A DNA stretch of 64,000 nucleotides from Gordonia amarae NBRC 15530 (GTDB lineage: Bacteria; Actinomycetota; Actinomycetes; Mycobacteriales; Mycobacteriaceae). The number at the start of each line of letters is the position of its first letter. Within the stretch, counting starts at the first letter, position 1. Location: the NCBI RefSeq assembly GCF_000241345.1, contig NZ_BAED01000048.1, positions 1 through 64,000 of the forward strand, given 5' to 3'. The translations under genes and the position numbers were made by a program. The notes beneath the pieces were generated by a model. That model saw only the letters and a program-made list of their open reading frames with translations, ran no database searches and was not told where the DNA came from. This document shows, in pieces, positions 44,260 to 52,545 of the stretch.

Positions 44260-45386
44260 CCGACTCCACAACCCAGGACGCGGGCACCGGAAAACATGAG
44301 GCGCCCGACGAGGCCCGGCCCGACGTTCAGGCCGTCGTCCTCGTCGGTGGCAAGGGCACCCGGCTGCGGCCGCTGACCCTGTCGGCGCCCAAGCCGATGC
44401 TGCCGACCGCGGGCCTGCCGTTCCTCACCCATCTGCTGTCGCGGATCAAGGCCGCCGGCATCGACGATGTGGTGCTGGGCACCTCGTTCCAGGCGCACGT
44501 GTTCTCCGAGTACTACGGTGACGGTTCCAAGCTCGGCATACGGCTGCGGTACGTCACCGAGGAGGAACCGCTGGGCACCGGCGGCGCGATCCGCAACGTA
44601 CTCGACCAGCTCACCGCCGACACCATCCTCGTCTTCAACGGCGACGTGCTCGGTGGCACCGATGTGCGCCAGGTCCTCGACACCCACCGCACCAGCGGCG
44701 CCGACGTGACGATGCACCTGGTGCGGGTGTCCGATCCGCGCGCGTTCGGCTGCGTGCCCACTGACGCGACGGGCCGGGTCACCGACTTCCTGGAGAAGAC
44801 CCAGGACCCGCCGACCGACCAGATCAACGCCGGCGCGTATGTGTTCCGCCGCGCGATCATCGAGGACTTCCCGGCCGGTCGGCCGGTGTCGGTGGAACGT
44901 GAGGTGTTTCCCGCCCTGCTCAGCTCGAACCGGCACATCCAGGGACATGTCGACCACTCGTACTGGCGTGACATGGGAACGCCCGAGGACTTCGTGCGCG
45001 GCTCGGCCGACCTGGTGCGCGGAATCGCGCCGTCGCCCGCGCTCGGTGACCGGCGCGGCGAATCGCTCGTCCACGAGGGTGCGGGCGTGGCTCCCGGTGC
45101 GCTGCTCATCGGCGGCACCGTCGTCGGCCGGGGCGCCGAGATCGGCCCCGGCGCCAGGCTCGACGGCGCGGTGGTCTTCGACGGCGCGGTCATCGAGGCC
45201 GGTGCGGTCGTCGAGCGCAGCATCATCGGTTTCGGGGCGCATCTGGGTCCGCGCGCACTAGTCCGCGACACGGTGATCGGCGACGGCGCCGTCATCGGTG
45301 CCCGCTGCGAGCTGTTGCGCGGGGCGCGGGTGTGGCCCGGGGTGACCATCCCCGACAACGGTGTGCGCTTCTCCTCCGACATCTGA
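44256..45386 (+). CDS. manB: Mannose-1-phosphate guanylyltransferase
   Basis: The 376-residue enzyme makes GDP-mannose for lipoarabinomannan and glycoprotein mannosylation. It has the nucleotidyltransferase signature VLVGGKGTRLRPLT near 29–42, followed by FNGDVLGG and a C-terminal left-handed beta-helix of hexapeptide repeats (about 285–370). The symbol follows mycobacterial usage (Rv3264c); in E. coli naming this activity is manC. An ATGA overlap joins it to wbbL. A 12-bp hairpin terminator follows. Confidence 0.9.
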   Translation: MTDSTTQDAGTGKHEAPDEARPDVQAVVLVGGKGTRLRPLTLSAPKPMLPTAGLPFLTHLLSRIKAAGIDDVVLGTSFQAHVFSEYYGDGSKLGIRLRYVTEEEPLGTGGAIRNVLDQLTADTILVFNGDVLGGTDVRQVLDTHRTSGADVTMHLVRVSDPRAFGCVPTDATGRVTDFLEKTQDPPTDQINAGAYVFRRAIIEDFPAGRPVSVEREVFPALLSSNRHIQGHVDHSYWRDMGTPEDFVRGSADLVRGIAPSPALGDRRGESLVHEGAGVAPGALLIGGTVVGRGAEIGPGARLDGAVVFDGAVIEAGAVVERSIIGFGAHLGPRALVRDTVIGDGAVIGARCELLRGARVWPGVTIPDNGVRFSSDI

Positions 45387-45399
45387 ACGGATGACTAAA

Positions 45400-45426
45400 G
45401 ACGGCCCGGGAATCTCCCGGGCCGTC
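45400..45426. terminator. Perfect 12-bp terminator hairpin between convergent genes
   Basis: GACGGCCCGGGA (45400–45411) pairs perfectly with TCCCGGGCCGTC (45415–45426), three-base loop, between manB and the convergent O-methyltransferase gene. Confidence 0.8.
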
Positions 45427-45450
45427 CGCAATTCTCCGAGCTCTGGGCCG

Positions 45451-46113
45451 TCAGGCCGCCTTGGCGGCGGCGAGCACGCCCTTACCGAGCGGGATGACGA
45501 CGGGCAGCAGCCTGTCGTCGTTCGCGACCACCATCGCGGCGGCACGGGCGGCCTCGGTCATGGGGTCGGTGCGTGCGGGATCGCCGATGGCGCCCTCGGC
45601 CGTGGCGTCATGCACGACGAGGACCCCACCCGGCCGCAGCAGGCGGATCGCCTCGGTGACGAAGTCGGGCAGTTCGAGCTGCGGGCCGTCGACGAACACC
45701 ATGTCGTAGGAGCGGTCGGCCAGGCGTGGCAGCACATCGCGGGGGGCGCCGTTGATCAGCCGGGTCCGGCCGGTCGACACGGACGCGCCGGCGAACGAGG
45801 CGCGGGCGGCACGGTGGTGCAGCGGTTCGGGGTCGATGGTGGTCAGGACACCGTCGGTGTGCATACCCGCCAGCAGCCACAGCCCGCTGACGCCCGCGCC
45901 GGTCCCGATCTCGACCACGTTGGCGGCGTTCGCCGACCGCGCGAGGAACGCCAGCAGCGCCCCGGTGGCCGGGCTCACGGCAGTGGCGCCCAGCTCCTCG
46001 GCGCGCGCACGCGCCGCCACCACGGCGTCGTCCTCGACGATCGCGGACTCGGCGTAGGACAGCACGGCGGCCGCCGCATCCGCGGACAAAACGGGCGTAG
46101 GTGATTCACTCAC
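45451..46113 (-). CDS. SAM-dependent O-methyltransferase
   Basis: The 220-residue protein (Rv1220c-like) is a class I methyltransferase of the caffeoyl-CoA OMT group. It has the SAM motif VEIGTGAGVSGLWLL near 68, DPEPLHHRAAR near 94 and the metal-site FVDGPQLELPDF near 139 followed by VVHDATAEG. Substrate is unknown. The GTG at 46113 is preferred over one two codons upstream because TACGCT lies six bases before it, consistent with leaderless expression. It is divergent from sigE, the order seen in mycobacteria. Confidence 0.88.
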   Translation of the reverse strand: MSESPTPVLSADAAAAVLSYAESAIVEDDAVVAARARAEELGATAVSPATGALLAFLARSANAANVVEIGTGAGVSGLWLLAGMHTDGVLTTIDPEPLHHRAARASFAGASVSTGRTRLINGAPRDVLPRLADRSYDMVFVDGPQLELPDFVTEAIRLLRPGGVLVVHDATAEGAIGDPARTDPMTEAARAAAMVVANDDRLLPVVIPLGKGVLAAAKAA

Positions 46114-46119
46114 GACCAC

Positions 46120-46125
46120 AGCGTA
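46120..46125 (-). promoter_or_regulatory. -10 box of leaderless O-methyltransferase promoter
   Basis: TACGCT, six bases before the GTG at 46113. Confidence 0.45.
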
Positions 46126-46411
46126 ATCGGGTTGTTACCGTCCGCGCAGCAAGGGCGCGCTGGTCAGCCCGAAAAAACGCAGGTGGCGGCCCGTATCCGG
46201 ACCCCGCCGCGGCTTCCTCAGGGAACACACAGCCATCTCATACGGCGAACACACTCCCATAGGACAGGGTTGAACCCATCGCGGACGATCGCGAGGGGCC
46301 ACCCGTGGACAGCGCACAATCGGCCCGGTCCGGAATAGTCCGGCCACCGGAATGGTTGTGCAAATACCCCGGCCGCACCACCAGCGTGAACGAAGGGAAC
46401 GTGCACCAGCA

Positions 46412-47041
46412 ATGTCTGCATCGCCAGGATCAGCGCCTTACGACGAGACCGCCGACCAGATTCCGTCTGGCACCGCGGGCTTCGACGCCACGGGCAGCGC
46501 CGGTCTGATGCCGTCGTGGGACGAGCTGGTCCGTGAGCACGCCGACCGCGTCTATCGCCTCGCCTACCGGCTGTCGGGTAATCAGCACGACGCCGAGGAC
46601 CTGACGCAGGAGACCTTCATCCGGGTGTTCCGGTCGCTGTCGAGCTACAAGCCCGGCACGTTCGAGGGCTGGCTGCACCGCATCACCACCAATCTGTTCC
46701 TCGACATGGTGCGCCGCCGCGGCAAGATCCGGATGGAGGCGCTGCCCGAGGACTACGACAGGGTGCCCGCCGACACACCCGACCCACAGCAGATCTACGC
46801 CGACGCCAACCTCGACGCCGACCTGCAGAGCGCCCTGGCCTCCCTGGCCCCGGAGTTCCGTGCCGCAGTCGTCCTGTGTGACATCGAAGGTCTGTCGTAT
46901 GAGGAGATCGCCACCACCCTGGGCGTCAAGCTCGGGACCGTGCGCAGCCGCATCCATCGCGGCCGGCAGGCCATCCGCGATCATCTGGCCGGGAACGGTC
47001 ACCTCGACAGCCGGTCGGTGGCCATCGGCTCGGCCCGCTAG
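46412..47041 (+). CDS. sigE: ECF RNA polymerase sigma factor SigE
   Basis: The 209-residue protein has sigma region 2 (residues about 35–105, with the near-universal [21 protein letters not shown] block and MVRRR) and region 4 (about 140–195, ending in [17 protein letters not shown]). The sequence is extremely close to mycobacterial SigE, the envelope-stress sigma factor. ATG at 46412 gives the start; GAAGGGA lies 14 bases upstream, somewhat far. The 298-base intergenic region toward the O-methyltransferase shows GGGAAC near 46217 and 46395 but no complete ECF promoter I would defend. SigE normally controls its own operon and is held by RseA, encoded next but damaged here. Confidence 0.96.
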   Translation: MSASPGSAPYDETADQIPSGTAGFDATGSAGLMPSWDELVREHADRVYRLAYRLSGNQHDAEDLTQETFIRVFRSLSSYKPGTFEGWLHRITTNLFLDMVRRRGKIRMEALPEDYDRVPADTPDPQQIYADANLDADLQSALASLAPEFRAAVVLCDIEGLSYEEIATTLGVKLGTVRSRIHRGRQAIRDHLAGNGHLDSRSVAIGSAR

Positions 47042-47192
47042 CGTCCTTTCTTCGCCCGACCGGGAACCTCCGGCTCGCGGGCATCGTTGAGAGCTTCGGA
47101 TAGGCTGGCGGCAGTGCACGCGCCCGACCCGACGGGCGGGCCGCGTGACGCGAGATCGCGACGGCCGCACAGGCGAGACGGAAGGGCATGGC

Positions 47193-47708
47193 ATGGACAC
47201 CGGCAGGAGTCGTCAGAGTCCCGAGGGTCCCCAGAATTCCGGGGGCCTGGCGGGTCCGCAGTCACAGCTCGACGCGACCGGCATGCGCCGGCGCCGCCGC
47301 TCGTCCTGGAATCCGGCGACATGGACGCCCGGAGCGTCCTCTTTCGTCCCCAATCCCTCCTATCGCGCGCCGGGAACCCCCGGCGGCCGCGACTTCGCGC
47401 CCACCGAACACCTGTCGCCGGAGGCCGTCGCGGCGTTCGCCGACGGTGAGCTCGCGATGACCCCACACATGCGCGCCGCCAGCCACCTGGCGCTGTGCGC
47501 CGAATGTGCCGCCGCCGTCGAGGCCCAGGTCACCGCGCGCACCCGGCTGCGCACGTCCGGAGGCGGCGGTCGCGAAGGCGGTGGAGAAGTCGGCGGTGTC
47601 CATCGACATCCGCACCGCCAGTGCCTACGCCAACGGCTCGGGATTCGTCATCGACGCCAAGGGCTACATCCTCACCAACAACCACGTCGTCTCGATGGCC
47701 GCGAATGA
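47193..47708 (+). pseudogene. rseA: Anti-sigma factor RseA, 3' part lost at junction with htrA
   Basis: Residues 1–122 from the ATG at 47193 (GAAGGG ribosome site) match the SigE anti-sigma factor. They include EHLSPEAVAAFADGELAM and the zinc-binding HxxxCxxC in SHLALCAECA. From about base 47557 the similarity stops. The frame continues as a Gly-rich, then His/Arg-rich 49-residue tail, which is out-of-frame htrA sequence ending at 47708. The normal C-terminal part of RseA (roughly 30–45 residues) is missing. The zinc-finger core that binds SigE survives, so partial function is possible. This is either a real deletion or an assembly error; see findings. Confidence 0.75.
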
Positions 47709-48456
47709 CCGTTCCGCCAAGCTCGAGGTGGTGTTCTCCGACCGCACGCGGGTCCCGGCCCGCATCGTGGGCCGCGACATCCGCACCGACCTCGCGGTGG
47801 TGAAGGTCGACAACGTCGAGAACCTGACGGTCTCCAAGCTCGGCAACAGCGACAAGCTGCAGATCGGCGAGGACGTGGTGGCATTCGGTTCACCGCTGGG
47901 CCTCGACCGCACCGTCACCAGCGGCATCGTCAGCGCCATGAACCGCCCCGTCCCGCTCAAGCCGGACGCGGAGTCCGACACCGACGCGGTGATCGACGCG
48001 ATCCAGACCGACGCGGCCATCAACCCCGGCAACTCCGGCGGACCGCTGGTCAACGGCAAGGCCGAGGTGGTGGGCGTGAATACCGCCGGGCTGGTCCCGG
48101 GCGGCGGCTCAATCGGCCTGGGCTTCGCGATCCCCATCAACCAGGCGCTGCCGATCGCCAAGTCGCTGATCGCCGACGGTAAGGTCAACCACCCGCAGAT
48201 CGGCATCAACGCCAGCTCTGTCCGCAACGAGCGGGTGCTGGGCGCCCAGGTGCGCAATGTGGTCGAGGGCGGTGCTGCGGATCGGGCGGGCGTGCGGGAG
48301 AATGACGTCATCATCTCGTTCAACAATCGGACCATCGAGAGTGCGGATGAGCTGACGGTGGCGGTCCGGACGTCCTCGATCGGGGCCAAGGTGCCGTTCA
48401 CGTACTGGCGTGACGGCCGAACCTTCAAGGCCACCATCACGCCCGGCAGCGACTAG
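47560..48456 (+). pseudogene. htrA: HtrA-like serine protease lacking its N-terminal and membrane region
   Basis: From EAAVAKAVEKSAVSID (base 47560) to the stop, the protease and PDZ domains of actinobacterial HtrA are intact. They contain the catalytic His (TNNHVV), Asp (RTDLAVV) and Ser (NPGNSGGP), then a PDZ domain ending ITPGSD. Normal HtrA of this operon has a further 200 or more residues upstream with a Pro-rich cytoplasmic part and a membrane helix; these are absent. The frame is +1 relative to rseA, and the only upstream in-frame ATG (47506) lies in rseA sequence. Without a start or anchor the protein is unlikely to work unless a ribosomal frameshift joins it to RseA. Mycobacterial HtrA is reported essential, so misassembly must be considered. 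Confidence 0.75.
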
Positions 48457-48536
48457 TCCGCACCCGGGGGCACAGGCGGCCCAGCAGGGTCCGGACCTCA
48501 CCACGCACGGTCACAGAGCACGTTAGGGATGCACGC

Positions 48537-48986
48537 ATGTTCAGCAACATCGGTTGGGGCGAACTGCTGATCATCATGGCCGCGGCACTGATCGTGCTGG
48601 GTCCGGAGCGGCTGCCCGGCGCGATGTCGTGGACGCTGCGGGCGGTGCGCCAGGTGCGTGACTACGCCACGGGTGCCACCAGCCAGCTCAAGGACGAACT
48701 CGGCCCCGAGTTCGAGGACCTGCGTAAGCCGCTGTCCCAGCTCAACGAGCTACGCGGGATGACACCGCAGTCCCTCGTGACCAAACATCTGCTCAACGGC
48801 GACAGTTCGGCGTTCGACGACGTCAAGAAGAGCTTCGACCTGGGGGAGGCACCCGGGTTCGGGCCGTCGAAGAAGCAGCCGCCCCCGTACCTGAACAAGA
48901 CAGACCTGAACAAGGGTCCGGACCTGAGTAAGGGACCGAAAGCCCCGGGCGGCCCGCACGACGCGAGCCGCTGGGACGCCACATAA
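48537..48986 (+). CDS. tatB: Sec-independent protein translocase TatB
   Basis: The 149-residue protein has the TatA/B architecture: one N-terminal membrane helix ([21 protein letters not shown]), the hinge PERLPGA and an amphipathic helix. A long, Pro/Lys-rich tail with three KGP units follows, as typical for TatB. It assembles the twin-arginine export complex with TatC. AGGGATG lies upstream. It closes the sigE–rseA–htrA–tatB arrangement known from mycobacteria. Confidence 0.93.
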   Translation: MFSNIGWGELLIIMAAALIVLGPERLPGAMSWTLRAVRQVRDYATGATSQLKDELGPEFEDLRKPLSQLNELRGMTPQSLVTKHLLNGDSSAFDDVKKSFDLGEAPGFGPSKKQPPPYLNKTDLNKGPDLSKGPKAPGGPHDASRWDAT

Positions 48987-49038
48987 CGCCGCCGCTGCCG
49001 ACGGCACCTACAAGCAGGGCGGTCCGCAGCGGGCCGGG

Positions 49039-50205
49039 CTACAGCAGGTTGCCGGGCTGCTCCGACCGCCGCGTGGTGTCGATACCCAGGCTCATCCCGG
49101 CCAGGCCGCGCTTGCGGACAGCCAGTTGCTCGGCGACAGCGCGCAGCGCCGACCCGGACGCGGACTCGGGGTGTGCCAGCACTACCGGCGTGCCCGCGTC
49201 GCCGCCCTCACGCAGCAGCGGTTCGAGCGGGATCTGGCCCAAAAGCTTGACGGGGGCGCCGACGGCGCGGGTCAGCCGGTCGGCCACCTTCTGGCCGCCG
49301 CCCGATCCGAACGGCTCCATCCGGCTGCCGTCGGGCAACTCCATCCACGACATGTTCTCGACCACGCCGAGGATCTTCTGGCGCGTCTGCAGGGCGATCG
49401 CGCCGGCGCGTTCGGCCACCTCGGCCGCCGCCTGCTGCGGGGTGGTGATGACCAGGATCTCGGCGCCCGGGATCAGCTGGGCAATGGAGATGGCCACGTC
49501 ACCGGTGCCCGGCGGCAGGTCGAGCAGCAGCACGTCCAGGTCGCCCCAGTAGACATCGGCGAGGAACTGCTGCAGTGCCCGGTGCAGCATCGGCCCGCGC
49601 CAGGTGACCGGGGTGTTGCCGTCGGTGAACTGACCGATGGAGATGAACTTGACGTCGTGGCTGACCGGCGGCACGATCATCCGTTCCACCTGAGTGGGTT
49701 TGGCGTCGCTGCCGAGCATGCGGGGCACCGAATGGCCGTAGATGTCGGCGTCGAGCACGCCTACGGACAGGCCGCGGGCGGCCAGCGCGGTGGCCAGGTT
49801 CACGGTGATCGACGACTTGCCGACGCCACCCTTGCCGGAGGCGACCGCGTACACGCGGGTCAGGGATCCGGGCTGCGCGAACGGGATGACCGGTTCGTCC
49901 TTGTCGCCGCGCAGCTTCTTGCGCAGGGCGGTGCGCTGCTCGTCGTCCATCACGTCGAGCTCGACACGCACCTGGCCGACGCCGGGTACGTCGGCGACGG
50001 CCTTTTCCACGCGGCTGACGATCTCGGTGCGCATCGGGCAGCTGGAGGTGGTCAGGTAGACACCGACGTCGACGCTCGCATCGTCGGCGACCGCGACGGA
50101 TTTGACCATTCCGATCTCGGTGATGGGCTTACCCAGTTCGGGATCTTTGACCTTGCTGAGAGCCGAACGGACGGACGACTCGGTGGGAACAACTCCGGTA
50201 CTCAT
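49039..50205 (-). CDS. mrp: Mrp/NBP35-family Fe-S cluster carrier ATPase
   Basis: The 388-residue protein has an N-terminal MIP18/DUF59 domain (about 8–85, including the conserved SSCPM) and a deviant Walker A P-loop GKGGVGKSS at 124–132. Switch motifs DADIYGHS and LLDLPPGTGD follow. Homologues carry and transfer [4Fe-4S] clusters. It is convergent with tatB and followed upstream, after 61 bases, by the convergent-in-order transglycosylase gene on the same strand, the order Rv1229c–Rv1230c in M. tuberculosis. Confidence 0.93.
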   Translation of the reverse strand: MSTGVVPTESSVRSALSKVKDPELGKPITEIGMVKSVAVADDASVDVGVYLTTSSCPMRTEIVSRVEKAVADVPGVGQVRVELDVMDDEQRTALRKKLRGDKDEPVIPFAQPGSLTRVYAVASGKGGVGKSSITVNLATALAARGLSVGVLDADIYGHSVPRMLGSDAKPTQVERMIVPPVSHDVKFISIGQFTDGNTPVTWRGPMLHRALQQFLADVYWGDLDVLLLDLPPGTGDVAISIAQLIPGAEILVITTPQQAAAEVAERAGAIALQTRQKILGVVENMSWMELPDGSRMEPFGSGGGQKVADRLTRAVGAPVKLLGQIPLEPLLREGGDAGTPVVLAHPESASGSALRAVAEQLAVRKRGLAGMSLGIDTTRRSEQPGNLL

Positions 50206-50266
50206 CGTTTATCAGCGTAAAGCATGGCCGTGGGACGCCCGGCGCCCTCGTGCCGGATCGACGACG

Positions 50267-51592
50267 TCAGCGTGGTGCGAGGGTGATCGTGGTGGTGGGG
50301 ATCGTGGTGGTGGGGATCCGATTCTTCGCCGGGGTGCTCGCCTTCTTGGGTGCGCCCGCACGCTGGGATGCGACCGTCTTCTCGGGCACGGACTGCTGCC
50401 GGACGGCGCTCCGCTTGGGTGAGCCGGTGGTGCCGGGCCGTTCGGGTTGCCGGGCACCCGGCGCCTTGGGTGCCGGGCTGATGGTCGTCGTCGTGACCGA
50501 CGGCCGGCCCGGGACCGGGGTCTTCTTCTGCTGCTGGCCCGGTATCGGGAGCCCGGGAATGGTGATCCCGGGCGGCAGGCACACGCCACGTACCACACAC
50601 TGCTGGGTGGGGGTGGTGGACGTGCTCGGCGCGGTTGAGGGCACCGACGGATCGCCCGGCTTGCGGCTCTCCGACGCGGATCTGTCCCGGGAGTGTCCCG
50701 GCTTACGCTTCTTGCTCGACGACGTGGAGGATGTCGGGCGTTTGGGCTCGGGGATCGGGTTGGTCGGCATGACCCCGGTGGAGTAGGCGACGGCCCAGCT
50801 CAGCACGTTGGCCACATACTCCATCGAATGGTTGTAGCGCAGCACCGCGGCGATCTTGTTGCGTTCGTTCATGATGTCGGTGACACCGGCGCACAGGTAG
50901 CGCCCCGCCGAGTAGGTGGCGTCGAAGACGTTGTTGGGGTCGGCCTTGCCGTCGCCGTTGGCGTCACTGCCCCACGACGCCCAGGTGCTGGGGATGAACT
51001 GCATCGGGCCCATGGCGCGGTCATGGCCGGCGTCGCCGTCGATCCGGCCACCGTCGGTGTCCCTGATGACCTGGTTGCCGGCGAGTGTCCCGTCGAGGAC
51101 GGGACCCGCGATCGGATTGATCGTCGTGCCGTACGCGTCCACCGAGCCGTTGCCGGCGTGGTTGGATTCGATGCGGCCGATGCCGGCGAGCAGGAACCAG
51201 GGCAGCTTGCACTGCGGCGATTCGGAGCCGACGCGGGTCGCGGCCAGTTTGTAGGCCTTGAGGACGACGCCCGGGATGCCGAGCGGCCCGGAAGGCAGGT
51301 CGACGGTGGTGCGGAACTGCGGGGCCACGCCCGTGCCGGTGGTGATGTTGGTCAGTGCGGGCGGGGCGAAGCCGCTCAGCGCGGTGGCCGTTCCGGGGGC
51401 GATCTCGAACGCGGGCGCGATCACAGTGGGCTGTTGCTCGGCCACGGGATCGAGCGCGGTGCTGTGCGCGCTGGAGGATGCGGCCCCGAGCACCATCGCC
51501 CCGACCAGGACGGAACCGGTTCCCACGGCCAGCGATCGCCGGGATATCCGCCTGCGCGACGGACCGCGGGACTTCCTGAACAGCGGACTCAT
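50267..51592 (-). CDS. Secreted lytic murein transglycosylase (MltB-like)
   Basis: The 441-residue protein has a twin-Arg-containing signal sequence (RRRISRRSLAVGTGSVLVGAM). Residues 115–290 form an SLT-2 domain with the catalytic Glu in GIGRIESNHAG, then AMGPMQFIPSTWASWGSDANGDG and YNHSMEYVANVLSWAVAYS. The last 150 residues are Pro/Thr/Ser/Lys-rich with a short Cys-containing segment (QQCVVRGVCLPPG), typical of a wall-spanning tail. It should cleave peptidoglycan glycan strands; Rv1230c is the counterpart. Upstream of its ATG lies a gap of 410 bases with a 16-bp palindrome at 51786. Confidence 0.88.
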   Translation of the reverse strand: MSPLFRKSRGPSRRRISRRSLAVGTGSVLVGAMVLGAASSSAHSTALDPVAEQQPTVIAPAFEIAPGTATALSGFAPPALTNITTGTGVAPQFRTTVDLPSGPLGIPGVVLKAYKLAATRVGSESPQCKLPWFLLAGIGRIESNHAGNGSVDAYGTTINPIAGPVLDGTLAGNQVIRDTDGGRIDGDAGHDRAMGPMQFIPSTWASWGSDANGDGKADPNNVFDATYSAGRYLCAGVTDIMNERNKIAAVLRYNHSMEYVANVLSWAVAYSTGVMPTNPIPEPKRPTSSTSSSKKRKPGHSRDRSASESRKPGDPSVPSTAPSTSTTPTQQCVVRGVCLPPGITIPGLPIPGQQQKKTPVPGRPSVTTTTISPAPKAPGARQPERPGTTGSPKRSAVRQQSVPEKTVASQRAGAPKKASTPAKNRIPTTTIPTTTITLAPR

Positions 51593-52002
51593 CGGCGGCT
51601 ACCCCGATGCTGCCCGATGCCCCGCAAGCGCGCTGTACCCCGATAGAGCCCTGTCTGCTTCACGCCCCACTCCGTACACAACACAGTCGTTTCACCGCTG
51701 TCGCCGGCGGTCTTCTGCTCCCCCCGGACCCGCGTGGGCGGGCCTCGTCGCCGGTCGGGGACATCCCCGGCCGATGGTCGTGACCCACGATACATATCGT
51801 GCGGGATCTTGAATACACGAACGAGACAATTCTTTGCCTCTGTGCATAGTCCGCGGCGTGCGTGTGGTGCCGATCACCCGACCGCGACCTGGCACATTTC
51901 CGGTGATGTGTCGCTTGAACGGATGAAACCGGACCGATCGGGCGAGAATCTCACCTGCCGGGACGCCGGAGCGTGCCGATGGGGCCGGAGTGCGGGTGTC
52001 AG
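51593..52002. other. Gene-free stretch between transglycosylase and DUF1003 genes
   Basis: I see no coding region. It holds the upstream region of the transglycosylase, with a perfect palindrome at 51786–51801. Its A/T content is higher than its surroundings near 51780–51860, which fits a promoter. No riboswitch pattern was recognised. Confidence 0.6.
51786..51801. promoter_or_regulatory. 16-bp palindrome, candidate operator
   Basis: CACGATACATATCGTG has perfect 7-bp arms and a 2-bp centre, about 195 bases upstream of the transglycosylase start in a non-coding A/T-richer stretch. Shape and symmetry suit a dimeric regulator. Confidence 0.45.
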
Positions 52003-52545
52003 TCAGTCGACGGTGGGGTCATGATCGTCGGTCTTCGGCTCGTCGAGGGGATCGGTCTCCTCGGTCCGTTCCCGCAGCCGCTCGGTGAGCTCGTCGATCA
52101 GGTCGTCGAGTTCCTTGCGCAGATAGTCGCGGGTGACGGTGTCACCGACGGCCAGCCGCACCGCGGCCAGCTCCCGGGCCAGAAACTCGGTGTCCGACTT
52201 GGTCTGTTCGGCCCGGGCCCGGTCTTCCTCCAGCGACACCCGGTCCCGGTTCTCCTGACGATTCTGCGCCAGCAGGATCAGCGGCGCGGCGTACGCGGCC
52301 TGCGTCGAGAACGCCAGGTTGAGCAGGATGAAAGGGTACGGGTCCCACCTGATCGCGATCGCGAACAGGTTCAGGCCGATCCACACGATGACAACGACGG
52401 TCTGGATCGCCAGGTAACGCCCGGTCCCGAGAAACCGCGCGACCCGCTCGCTGTACACGCCGACGATGTCGGAGTCGAGGTTGAACGTGGGCCGCCAGCG
52501 TTCCTGCGGCGTGTCGAGTTTGCGGCCGGGACGTTCCGGGCTCAC
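52003..52545 (-). CDS. DUF1003 membrane protein
   Basis: The 180-residue protein has the DUF1003 pattern: an N-terminal soluble segment, RVARFLGTGRYLAIQTVVVIVWIGLN as first membrane helix and PYPFILLNLAFSTQAAYAAPLILLAQNRQ as the second. A charged coiled-coil tail rich in Glu/Arg follows (about 105–165). Function is unknown; genetic linkage to MgtE-like proteins suggests divalent-cation handling. The GTG start overlaps the stop of the upstream CBS gene by four bases (GTGA), so they are co-translated. Confidence 0.87.
   Translation of the reverse strand: MSPERPGRKLDTPQERWRPTFNLDSDIVGVYSERVARFLGTGRYLAIQTVVVIVWIGLNLFAIAIRWDPYPFILLNLAFSTQAAYAAPLILLAQNRQENRDRVSLEEDRARAEQTKSDTEFLARELAAVRLAVGDTVTRDYLRKELDDLIDELTERLRERTEETDPLDEPKTDDHDPTVD

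Noticed and set aside
46114..46411. An ECF (SigE-type) promoter before sigE
   Set aside because: GGGAAC occurs twice but no matching CGTT-like -10 element lies 16–18 bases downstream.
47193..48456. A genuine in-frame RseA–HtrA fusion protein
   Set aside because: The two similarities are in different frames at the junction, so a fusion would need ribosomal frameshifting, for which I see no clear slippery site.
51593..51860. A cyclic-di-AMP (ydaO-type) riboswitch upstream of the transglycosylase, as seen before other wall-hydrolase genes
   Set aside because: The conserved GGGGACCC and GGGUGAA segments are not present in the right order on the minus strand.
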